A DNA stretch of 5,692 nt from Planctomycetaceae bacterium (GTDB taxonomy: Bacteria; Planctomycetota; Planctomycetia; Planctomycetales; Planctomycetaceae), in the NCBI GenBank assembly GCA_029259875.1, contig JAJDEK010000293.1, forward strand, positions 1-5,692, in the 5' to 3' direction. This document shows positions 1 through 5,692 of the stretch, piece after piece. The translations under genes and the position numbers were made by a program. The notes under the pieces are model-generated. The model did no database searches. It was not told where the DNA came from and saw only the letters and a list, made by a program, of their open reading frames with translations. Positions within the stretch are counted from its first letter, which is position 1. Each line of letters opens with the position of its first letter.

Positions 1-1
1 A

Positions 2-877
2 TTGTTTTTGTTGCTGGAAACCAAAGAAACCAGCATGCATATGGGAAGCCCCATTCAAATTTCTGAGACGTGTTTTCACTACATTTCGCAGGCACCGCCC
101 GCTAAAGAAAAAACATCCAAACGCCTGCGGTATTTCCTGAAGTATCTGGAACACTCCGATCAGATGATCGCAAATGATGCCTTTGCCGAATTTGCCAACG
201 CTCCGTACGAAGAGATCGCTTCTCTCGCCAAAGAAATGCCGCGGGAAAAAATTCGCAAATGGATTGTGAACCCTGAGACTCCTGTGGTCCGACTGGGATT
301 GTATGGCTTGTTACTGGGGCTCTGTGGTCAGGATTCCGACATTGCTTTCATGGAAACGAAAATCAATGCGCCTGTGAAAAAAATTCGATTTGGCATTGAT
401 GGCCTCATCTCAGGATACCTGTTACTGACCGGTGCCGACGGTTTGGACAAAATTGAACAAACAAAATTCGTTTCCAAAACGGTTCCTTACTCTGAAACAA
501 AAGCTGCCACACAAGCCTTGCGTTTTATGTGGGTTTACGGTGATGAACGAATCAATAAAGAACGTCTGCGAAAGTCAATGAGACTGTTACTGGATCGTCC
601 TGAGCTGACCGATCTGGTAATCGCGGATCTCGCGCGCTGGAATGACTGGAGCATACTAGATCGCTTAATGAGAATGTACAAAACTGAAGACTATAACAAT
701 TCTTCCATCAAACGCGCCATTGTGCGGTATTTGTTAGTCGCCTCTAAAGGCAAGAACAAACAAGGGAGTGGTGCTGATACCGTTACAGCGGAAAAAGCAA
801 AACAATTGCTCAAGAGGCTGCGCACAGAAGATCCGAAAACAGTCCAAAGCGCAGAACGCTTATTTATCGTTAAATAA
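2..877 (+). CDS. Helical HEAT-like repeat protein, 3' part only (5' end outside window)
   Basis: The reading frame is open from the left edge and ends with TAA at 875-877, so the 291 codons seen are the C-terminal part of a longer protein. The first in-frame ATG (position 35) has no ribosome binding site and is probably internal. The visible part is almost entirely helical. Helix pairs spaced as in HEAT-like repeats occur at about residues 40-80 (with DAFAEFANAPYEEI), 83-108 (WIVNPETPVVRLGLYGLLLG), 125-145, 165-200 (ending LLLDRPEL) and 202-250 (LVIADLARWNDWS). The tail (250-291) is lysine-rich. From memory, the DAF.EFA.APYE and DLARW.DWS signatures match a family common in planctomycetes, often listed as hypothetical or HEAT-repeat and usually with an export signal; I infer a scaffold or binding role. 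No catalytic motif is visible. The gene is certain, the family call moderate and the function unknown. Confidence 0.85.
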   Translation: MFLLLETKETSMHMGSPIQISETCFHYISQAPPAKEKTSKRLRYFLKYLEHSDQMIANDAFAEFANAPYEEIASLAKEMPREKIRKWIVNPETPVVRLGLYGLLLGLCGQDSDIAFMETKINAPVKKIRFGIDGLISGYLLLTGADGLDKIEQTKFVSKTVPYSETKAATQALRFMWVYGDERINKERLRKSMRLLLDRPELTDLVIADLARWNDWSILDRLMRMYKTEDYNNSSIKRAIVRYLLVASKGKNKQGSGADTVTAEKAKQLLKRLRTEDPKTVQSAERLFIVK

Positions 878-886
878 GTGAGTATT

Positions 887-906
887 CGAACGCATTTCGT
901 TTTTTT
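887..906 (+). terminator. Weak candidate intrinsic terminator after gene 1
   Basis: A short inverted repeat (AACG at 889-892, CGTT at 898-901, with a 5-base loop; the alternative pairing is CGAA/TTCG) runs directly into a run of seven T at 900-906, about 10 bases after the stop codon. The T-run and position suit a terminator, but the stem is only 4-5 bp and AT-rich, so termination may be weak. Confidence 0.3.
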
Positions 907-918
907 GCCCTGCGAACA

Positions 919-948
919 TTGTCAGTTAATAGAGCGTTTCGCTAGAGT
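919..948 (+). promoter_or_regulatory. Candidate promoter for the 2-hydroxyacid dehydrogenase gene
   Basis: TTGTCA (919-924) resembles a sigma-70 -35 box with five of six bases matching. It is followed after 18 bases by TAGAGT (943-948), a four-of-six match to the -10 box. Transcription would begin near 955, giving a leader of about 47 bases that contains the palindrome at 979-994. This is a match by eye to the E. coli consensus; planctomycete promoters are less well defined, so support is modest. Confidence 0.3.
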
Positions 949-978
949 AGCAGTACGAATTTCCTCTTATCCGAACTC

Positions 979-994
979 TATTTCTATAGAAATA
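979..994. promoter_or_regulatory. Perfect 16-bp palindrome, possible operator
   Basis: TATTTCTATAGAAATA is identical to its reverse complement over all 16 bases and ends 7 bases before the ATG at 1002. The next flanking bases (C at 978, T at 995) no longer pair. The site could bind a dimeric regulator. As RNA it could fold into a 5-bp AT-rich stem that covers the ribosome entry region, where no Shine-Dalgarno sequence is seen. It is AT-rich, so chance cannot be excluded. No known regulator motif was recognised. Confidence 0.4.
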
Positions 995-1001
995 TTTGAT
1001 C

Positions 1002-1991
1002 ATGCCTCGTACGATTTGTACTGCAAAAATGTGTGAATTTGGCCCGCATTTTGAAATCCTACAGACTGGTGGGTTTGAAGTAGCAACCGTCCCAAGTGAG
1101 GTTGATCTACGAAGAGAACCAAACAGGGTCGTAGAACAAGTACAAGGCTTTGATGCCGTCCTAGCTGGTGCGGAGTTATATTCTAGAGAAGTCCTTGAAC
1201 AGCTCCCGGACTTAAAAGTGATCTCACGGTATGGTGTTGGTTTTGATGCCGTCGATTTAGAGGCCGCTGATGAGCTGGGAATTGTCGTCACAATTACGCC
1301 TGGTGTAAACCATCATTCGGTCGCGGAACAAGCTTTTGCTCTGTTAATGGGAGCGGCTCGCTTGACCCGTTCGCAAGACCGTGCCGTCCGTTGCGGCGAA
1401 TGGGAACGGGCTCTCACACCGCGTGTTTGGGGCAGTACCATCGGCATTGTGGGTTTGGGACGCATTGGCCAGGCAGTCGCAACCCGCGCGATTGGAATGG
1501 GGATGCAGGTCTTGGCGTATGACCCCTTTCCCAATCAATCATTCGTGGCAGAACATCAGATTAAACTCGTCGATCTCGATGAATTAGTGCAACACTCAGA
1601 TTATGTCACATTACACCTACCTGTCACACCAGAAACCATCGATATCATAAATAGTGACACGCTGGCAAAAATGAAATCCGGTTCTGTCCTGATTAATACG
1701 GCTCGCGGGGGGCTTGTCGACGAGGAGGCACTGATTGAAGCGCTCCAATCCGGTCATTTACGTGCCGCTGGTCTGGATGTTTTCAAAAAAGAACCTTTGC
1801 CCGTTGAAAGTCCGTTGATTAAGCTGGAAAATGTTTTGTTGAGCTGCCACATCGGTGGTCTGGATCAAGAATCTCACCGAGATGCGTATGCCATGGCAGC
1901 TCAGAATATTGTAAAATTGCATCAGGGAGAGTGGCCTGAAGAGTGTGTTGTTAATCTGAAAAACACAACCGGCTGGAAATGGTCAAAATAA
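1002..1991 (+). CDS. D-isomer-specific 2-hydroxyacid dehydrogenase (phosphoglycerate dehydrogenase-like, no ACT domain)
   Basis: The 329-residue cytoplasmic enzyme should reduce a 2-keto acid, or oxidise a D-2-hydroxy acid, with NAD(H). The split catalytic domain (about 1-100 and 290-329) flanks a Rossmann domain. Visible motifs are RYGVGFDAVD (76-85, substrate side), VAEQAFALLMGAAR (107-120), the nucleotide loop GLGRIG (151-156) and Asp174 at the end of the second strand, which favours NAD over NADP. The catalytic triad is Arg235 (NTARGG), Glu264 (KKEP) and His283 (CHIGG). The length matches single-domain members; long SerA enzymes carry an extra regulatory domain, absent here. The residue before the catalytic His is Cys rather than the usual Pro. 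ATG at 1002 is preferred over TTG at 996 because the protein then begins MPRTICTAKM, although neither has a clear ribosome binding site. The exact substrate (3-phosphoglycerate, glyoxylate/hydroxypyruvate or another) cannot be read from sequence. The next gene starts 60 bases downstream and may be co-transcribed. Confidence 0.93.
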   Translation: MPRTICTAKMCEFGPHFEILQTGGFEVATVPSEVDLRREPNRVVEQVQGFDAVLAGAELYSREVLEQLPDLKVISRYGVGFDAVDLEAADELGIVVTITPGVNHHSVAEQAFALLMGAARLTRSQDRAVRCGEWERALTPRVWGSTIGIVGLGRIGQAVATRAIGMGMQVLAYDPFPNQSFVAEHQIKLVDLDELVQHSDYVTLHLPVTPETIDIINSDTLAKMKSGSVLINTARGGLVDEEALIEALQSGHLRAAGLDVFKKEPLPVESPLIKLENVLLSCHIGGLDQESHRDAYAMAAQNIVKLHQGEWPEECVVNLKNTTGWKWSK

Positions 1992-2051
1992 CTCTATTGA
2001 TAAAATTAGTATGTTGATCTTCTCAGCAGCAAAAAACTGGACACATCCACA

Positions 2052-3935
2052 ATGACATCTATCCATTCCAGTTTTCTAAAAATCAGCCCCCGCATTTCAG
2101 TATTACCCCTGATTCACGGTAGTGGCGATTATGCGATTGAAGTCCGCCGTGTGATGTTGAGCAACCAGTTTGATTGTCTGGCTGTTCCCTTACCTGCCTC
2201 TTTTCAAGACAACGTCGAACGCGGCATTTCATTTCTGCCTAGCATCACCGCTGTCTTGCAAGAAGAGCCACCAATTACCAGCTCTGCTCCCTGGGAAGAT
2301 GATGATGACGACGACGAAATCCAGCGTGTCTGCAGCTATGTTCCCATCGATCCCTGCCAGGGAGTGATTGCCGCTCTCAGAATTGCAATGATGGAACGCA
2401 TCGATCGCCATTTTATCGATATGGAAACGCAACGCTTTGAAAGTATTTCTGCCTCATTACCCGATCCCTATGCATTGAAGAAAGTACCTCTCGAAAAATT
2501 TTCTGCAGCCGTATTACCGGCACTGAAAAAATTACCAGAAGGACAACCCTTGGATCGCTGTAAGATGATGGCTCATCGTTTGCGTCAACTGGAAAAAAAA
2601 TACAAGTCGATTTTACTGGTCTGCTCACTTCTGGACTGGCCTTGGATTCACGATGCCTATATCGAACAAATGCCTCTGGAAATCGAAGATGAAGAAGTCA
2701 ACGAAACTAATATTTACACTGCCGATTCCGAGGCCCTTTTATTTCTTCTTGGCGAACTCCCTTATATTACAGGCCTGTATGAAGCAGCCCGATCCGAACT
2801 AGGCGATGATGAGAATCTGTCAATCGATGGAATCAAGGAACTGGCGTTGACCGCCCGAGATCGCTATCGACTGGAATTAAAATCTCGCGGCAGAAAAATT
2901 ACACCCAAGATCCTATCGGTCTATTTTCGTTATATCCGCAACTTATCACTCATCGAACGTCGCATGACGCCTGATCTGTATACACTCGTCAAAGCGGCTC
3001 AACAAGTCGCCGGCGATCAGTTTGCCATTCAAGTTGCAGAAACAGCACGAGAATACCCGTTTGTGCATTTGTTACCTTTTGATAATATCAGCTTTGGAAT
3101 TGAACAAGCACAGCTCCCGAATGGCACTATGTTTGAATTGAGTAACCGTTTACCTGGTAATCCTATTTCCTGGAGATCTTGTGAACTGACCCCGAAAACT
3201 CCGAAGCCAAAACAAGATGAGTGGGAGATGAACTGGGATCCATTTAAACAATGCAGTTGGCCACCGGAAGATGTCGCCATTGAAAAATTTCGCACCAGTG
3301 TTAAAGATCATGCGCTTTCTCTTCTGGGAGTGGATCTGGCACGAACCGAAAAATTTACAACGAGTATGAAAGACGGACTTGATCTCCGTGAAACTTTGAG
3401 AAACTGGCATACGGGTGAGATTCATGTCAAAGTTCTGCCCCCAAGTCGAGGGCGGCTTGATTGTGTGCTCATGCTCTTCGACTCTCCCGCAGATCCCAGA
3501 GATTATCCCTATCGACTTACCTGGCATGCAGAACACCAAGATGAATCGACGCTGGCATTTTTTGCCACTGACTACCGTAAGGAAATGGCAGGACCTGGCA
3601 TCGGTATGGCAACTTATGGGGGTGCACTGTTCCTGTTTCCTCCACGCCCTGTCAATGACATCTGGAATGAAGTCCAATTTGATTTCGTTGATACTCTCGA
3701 AGAGCGTCTGCTGGTAGCCGCCTGCCATTATAGTGAAGAATCGCACATTGCTTTGCTTAGTGAGGCCCCTCCCGGCGTTGGCTGGCGACGTTTGGCGAAA
3801 CGTTATCAGAAAAAATTGATTCACGTTCCGCTAGGCCGCTTCAGCCAGGAAACCATTCAGCAACTACGCATGTTCCATGTCCTCAATGGACAGGATATAC
3901 GCAGTTACGCGGCCCACTATATTCGAAAAGCATAA
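2052..3935 (+). CDS. Uncharacterised 627-aa cytoplasmic protein with TraB/EreA/DUF5682-like N-terminal region
   Basis: I do not recognise this protein by name. It has no signal peptide or membrane segment. The N-terminal third follows the order of the TraB/EreA/ChaN/DUF5682-type fold: a strand with His in VLPLIHGSGD (18-26), a helix VRRVML, a strand FDCLAVPLP (40-48), the segment YVPIDPCQ (97-103), ALRIAMMERIDRHFIDME (108-125), Arg169 followed by MAHRL (173-177), and a strand ILLVCSLLDWPWI (187-199). Where such families usually have G-x-x-H on the last strand, this protein has S192-L-L-D195, so the site is altered or the likeness is only structural. An acidic run lies at 82-89 (six Asp) and another at 208-215. 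Residues 225-330 are mainly helical. The C-terminal part (about 405-627) looks alpha/beta and has no motif I know. ATG at 2052 is the first start in frame and lacks a ribosome binding site. Gene certain; function unknown; fold assignment tentative. Confidence 0.85.
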   Translation: MTSIHSSFLKISPRISVLPLIHGSGDYAIEVRRVMLSNQFDCLAVPLPASFQDNVERGISFLPSITAVLQEEPPITSSAPWEDDDDDDEIQRVCSYVPIDPCQGVIAALRIAMMERIDRHFIDMETQRFESISASLPDPYALKKVPLEKFSAAVLPALKKLPEGQPLDRCKMMAHRLRQLEKKYKSILLVCSLLDWPWIHDAYIEQMPLEIEDEEVNETNIYTADSEALLFLLGELPYITGLYEAARSELGDDENLSIDGIKELALTARDRYRLELKSRGRKITPKILSVYFRYIRNLSLIERRMTPDLYTLVKAAQQVAGDQFAIQVAETAREYPFVHLLPFDNISFGIEQAQLPNGTMFELSNRLPGNPISWRSCELTPKTPKPKQDEWEMNWDPFKQCSWPPEDVAIEKFRTSVKDHALSLLGVDLARTEKFTTSMKDGLDLRETLRNWHTGEIHVKVLPPSRGRLDCVLMLFDSPADPRDYPYRLTWHAEHQDESTLAFFATDYRKEMAGPGIGMATYGGALFLFPPRPVNDIWNEVQFDFVDTLEERLLVAACHYSEESHIALLSEAPPGVGWRRLAKRYQKKLIHVPLGRFSQETIQQLRMFHVLNGQDIRSYAAHYIRKA

Positions 3936-4045
3936 GCGGAATCGTGTTCGATCTACTTTTCTCAGTCAACGCAGAACACATTATTAGTTTTTTTAACAAA
4001 TTGCTACATTGCTTATTTTTTCCGTGTTAATCAGTAAGAGTAGCG

Positions 4046-4051
4046 TATAAA
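4046..4051 (+). promoter_or_regulatory. -10-like element upstream of the Gfo/Idh/MocA gene
   Basis: TATAAA, a five-of-six match to the bacterial -10 box, lies 64 bases before the ATG at 4116 inside the 180-base AT-rich gap that follows gene 3. No convincing -35 box lies 16-18 bases upstream (the sequence there is around CGTGTT). An imperfect small hairpin (ACAA 4054-4057 with TTGT 4061-4064) follows it. The gap, together with a separate terminator downstream, supports independent transcription of gene 4, but the exact promoter is uncertain. Confidence 0.3.
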
Positions 4052-4103
4052 ATACAAAGCTTGTTTTATGCTTTATCCTGCCTCGCTTTAACTCCCCATC
4101 AAC

Positions 4104-4108
4104 GGAGA
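4104..4108 (+). promoter_or_regulatory. Shine-Dalgarno sequence fixing the start of the Gfo/Idh/MocA gene
   Basis: GGAGA at 4104-4108 lies 7 bases before ATG 4116, a near-ideal spacing. It fixes the start so that the twin-arginine motif falls at residues 7-8. It is the only strong ribosome binding site in front of any start codon in this window. Confidence 0.8.
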
Positions 4109-4115
4109 ACTAAAC

Positions 4116-5399
4116 ATGTCCGATTCTGTCAATCGTCGTACTTTTCTAGGCCAAACAGCGGCGGTCTCTGCTGCCAGCTTCGCTGCCCCCGCGATTCTTT
4201 CGGCCGCGAATAAAGCCCCTAGTAAAAAAGTCACCATCGGCATCATGGGTATGCAACGAGGACTCGCTTTGGCAAAGACATTCGGTGCTCTGGACGGTGT
4301 CGAAATCAAATACGTCTGCGATACTGACGATGACCGCTTGGCTAAAGCAGCCAAAACCGTTGAGAAAGCAACCAAGAAAGCGCCTCAGTCAATCGCCGAC
4401 TTCCGTAAAATTCTGGACGACAAAGAAGTTGATGCTCTGATCGTCGCGGCTCCCAACCACTGGCATTCACCGGCTACCATTTTGGGTTGCTCCGCAGGTA
4501 AGCACGTTTACGTTGAAAAGCCCTGTAGCCATAATCCCAAAGAAGGTGAAATGATGGTTCAAGCGGCTCGCAAAAACAAACGCGCTGTCCAGATGGGAAG
4601 CCAACGCCGCAGTAGTGAATCGATTATGGAAGGGATTCAAAAAGTCAAAGAAGGTGTCATTGGCGATGTCTACCTCGCCCGCGCTTTTTATGAAAGTGCC
4701 CGCGGTTCAATTGGTACTGGTAAGCCTGCCTCTGTTCCCGACTACCTGAATTATGATCTCTGGCAGGGACCGGTTCCCCGTCAAAAGTATATGGATAACG
4801 TCGTGCACTATAATTGGCATTGGTTCTGGAATTATGGAAATGGAGAACTGGGAAATAACGGTGTGCATTCACTGGACGTCTGCCGTTGGGGGTTAGGTGT
4901 GGAGTATCCAACACGTGTTGTCTCCAGTGGTGGCCGTTATGCATACAGTGATGATCAACAAACCCCGGATACACACGTCGTTGCCTACGAGTTTGACGGA
5001 GGCAAACAGATTACCTGGCAGGGAACCAGTTGTAATCGGCACAAGAATGACTTTGTCACGTTCTTCGGTAGCAAAGGGACATTGATCATTGGCGGCTCTG
5101 GCGGCTACAGAGTATTAGATGCCAAAGATAAAGAAGTTGAAAAAGTAGGCGGTGGTCAAGGAATGTCCGAACACGCTCAAAACTTCATTGATGCTATTCG
5201 AAACAATGAGCCACTCAATCTGAATGCCGAAATTGAAATCGGGCACAAAAGTACGTTGTTATGCCATATTGGTAATATTGCACAACGTACTGGTCGCACC
5301 ATGACCTGTGATCCTTCAAATGGTAAAATTCAAAACTACAAAGCAGCCATGGCATTATGGACGCGAGACTACGAACCAGGTTGGGAACCCAAAGTCTGA
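4116..5399 (+). CDS. Tat-exported Gfo/Idh/MocA family oxidoreductase
   Basis: The 427-residue protein belongs to the Gfo/Idh/MocA family of NAD(P)-dependent dehydrogenases and related enzymes, which mostly act on sugars, inositols and their derivatives. The N-terminus carries a twin-arginine signal: NRRTFLG (6-12), then a small hydrophobic stretch rich in Ala to about residue 31, with likely cleavage near LSA-A (28-31). The mature enzyme would therefore fold with cofactor in the cytoplasm and act in the periplasm or at the membrane. The Rossmann domain follows (38-160), with loop GIMGMQRG (42-49), APNHWHSPA (112-120) and the family hallmark EKPCSHN (134-140), in which Lys135 is the usual catalytic lysine. 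The C-terminal domain has DLWQGP (214-219), HYNWHWFWNYG (231-241) and GNNGVHSLDVCRWGLG (246-261), with His251 and Asp254 as candidate active-site residues. The substrate is not deducible. It sits alone between its own leader and a terminator. Confidence 0.95.
   Translation: MSDSVNRRTFLGQTAAVSAASFAAPAILSAANKAPSKKVTIGIMGMQRGLALAKTFGALDGVEIKYVCDTDDDRLAKAAKTVEKATKKAPQSIADFRKILDDKEVDALIVAAPNHWHSPATILGCSAGKHVYVEKPCSHNPKEGEMMVQAARKNKRAVQMGSQRRSSESIMEGIQKVKEGVIGDVYLARAFYESARGSIGTGKPASVPDYLNYDLWQGPVPRQKYMDNVVHYNWHWFWNYGNGELGNNGVHSLDVCRWGLGVEYPTRVVSSGGRYAYSDDQQTPDTHVVAYEFDGGKQITWQGTSCNRHKNDFVTFFGSKGTLIIGGSGGYRVLDAKDKEVEKVGGGQGMSEHAQNFIDAIRNNEPLNLNAEIEIGHKSTLLCHIGNIAQRTGRTMTCDPSNGKIQNYKAAMALWTRDYEPGWEPKV
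4131..4208 (+). other. Twin-arginine (Tat) signal peptide coding region
   Basis: Residues 6-31 of the oxidoreductase contain the N-R-R-T-F-L-G core (6-12), matching the S/T-R-R-x-F-L-K pattern except for Asn at the first and Gly at the last position. A moderately hydrophobic Ala/Ser-rich segment (14-30) and an Ala-rich end, SAAN, follow. This is established as a Tat export signal type and is frequent on planctomycete members of this enzyme family. The exact cleavage position is inferred. Confidence 0.85.
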
Positions 5400-5435
5400 T
5401 TCGATTCGATACTTGAGAAACAAAAAAAGTAGATT

Positions 5436-5472
5436 AAGGGAGTTGGCAATGTGTCAGCTCCCTTGTTCTTTT
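5436..5472 (+). terminator. Intrinsic terminator of the Gfo/Idh/MocA gene
   Basis: AAGGGAGTTGGCA (5436-5448) pairs with TGTCAGCTCCCTT (5452-5464) across a three-base loop. This gives a 13-bp stem with two G-T wobbles and a GC-rich lower half. The T-rich tract GTTCTTTT follows (5465-5472), and an A-rich run precedes the stem (5418-5428). It starts 37 bases after the stop codon. The structure and position are those of a Rho-independent terminator; the A-rich upstream flank could allow partial function in the other direction. Confidence 0.8.
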
Positions 5473-5474
5473 GC

Positions 5475-5506
5475 TTGTTACACTTTCGAATAGAAACCAA
5501 TATATA
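5475..5506 (+). promoter_or_regulatory. Weak candidate promoter for the last gene
   Basis: After the terminator, TTGTTA (5475-5480) and the AT-rich run AATATATA (5499-5506) could serve as -35 and -10 boxes with a spacer of 18-20 bases. A promoter is expected between a terminator and a new gene, but the boxes are poor matches. The rest of the 175-base gap (5400-5574) holds only the terminator and no reading frame I can support. Confidence 0.25.
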
Positions 5507-5574
5507 CGATCTCGCCTACTAATATCTGCTCACTGCGCAGTCATACATACGATCAATCATAGTAAGACCACAAC

Positions 5575-5692
5575 ATGAGATTTATCATTTCACTTTTCAT
5601 CTGTTTCAGTATTGTTCCTTTAACTGTTTCTGCAGCAGAAATTGAGCGTATCTGGCTGACTCACAAAACGAACCAGCCGAATAAAATTGTTG
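5575..5692 (+). CDS. Secreted protein of unknown function, 5' part only (continues past window)
   Basis: ATG at 5575 opens a frame that runs to the right edge (39 codons plus one base). The protein begins MRFIISLFICFSIVPL, a typical Sec signal peptide: one Arg, then a hydrophobic core to about residue 17. Likely cleavage follows TVSA (residues 17-20), before AEIERIW. The mature start, IERIWLTHKTNQPNKIV, looks like the first strand of a beta-sandwich. It recalls the N-terminal domain before purple acid phosphatase-like or other secreted hydrolase domains, but this is a guess from a few residues. No clear Shine-Dalgarno sequence precedes the ATG; the start is supported by the signal peptide. 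Function cannot be assigned from this fragment. Confidence 0.7.
   Translation, partial: MRFIISLFICFSIVPLTVSAAEIERIWLTHKTNQPNKIV

Noticed and set aside
926..1291. Minus-strand open frame of 121 codons over the start of the dehydrogenase gene
   Set aside because: The protein is a Ser/Thr-rich low-complexity translation typical of an antisense shadow, and it overlaps well-supported dehydrogenase motifs.
3150..3824. Long minus-strand open frame (224 codons) opposite gene 3
   Set aside because: It lies wholly inside the 627-residue gene, has no recognisable motif or ribosome binding site, and its composition looks like the antisense of coding sequence.
3940..3960. Possible terminator after gene 3 (ATCG-TGTT-CGAT followed by a T-rich stretch)
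   Set aside because: The stem is only 4 bp and is followed by an interrupted T tract, too weak to call. The T-run at 3988-3994 has no stem before it.
4000..4015. Short direct repeat ATTGCT...ATTGCT in the gap before gene 4
   Set aside because: The six-base repeat in AT-rich sequence is easily due to chance, with no further copies nearby.
5308..5493. Small plus-strand frame overlapping the end of gene 4 and the terminator
   Set aside because: It runs out of frame through the gene 4 C-terminus and through the terminator hairpin, with no ribosome binding site.
1..5692. Mobile element, CRISPR array, tRNA/rRNA or defence cassette
   Set aside because: I found no transposase or integrase motifs, terminal inverted repeats, regularly spaced repeats, tRNA cloverleaf or toxin-antitoxin pair in the window.

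Overview
The window looks like ordinary chromosomal sequence from a planctomycete, most probably of the Gimesia/Planctomyces type. This is inferred from moderate GC, a Tat-exported Gfo/Idh/MocA oxidoreductase with the motifs typical of that phylum, a helical-repeat protein of a style I associate with planctomycetes, loose gene packing, and mostly absent Shine-Dalgarno sequences. No database search was possible, so the taxonomy is an inference.

Layout, all on the + strand: (1) 2-877, the 3' part of a gene for a helical, HEAT-like repeat protein, cut by the left edge; (2) 1002-1991, an NAD-dependent D-isomer-specific 2-hydroxyacid dehydrogenase resembling phosphoglycerate dehydrogenase without a regulatory domain, with a perfect 16-bp palindrome just before its start; (3) 2052-3935, a 627-residue cytoplasmic protein that I cannot name, whose N-terminal third resembles the TraB/EreA/ChaN/DUF5682-type fold; (4) 4116-5399, a Tat-exported Gfo/Idh/MocA oxidoreductase with a good ribosome binding site, followed by a strong hairpin terminator at 5436-5472; (5) from 5575 to the right edge, the first 39 codons of a secreted protein.

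The genes do not form an obvious pathway. Genes 2 and 3 are 60 bp apart and could share a transcript. Gene 4 has its own leader and terminator and looks like a single-gene unit. Gene 5 starts a new unit. No RNA genes, insertion sequences, CRISPR arrays, prophage genes or toxin/defence cassettes were seen. The least explained item is gene 3. The best regulatory candidate is the palindrome at 979-994.
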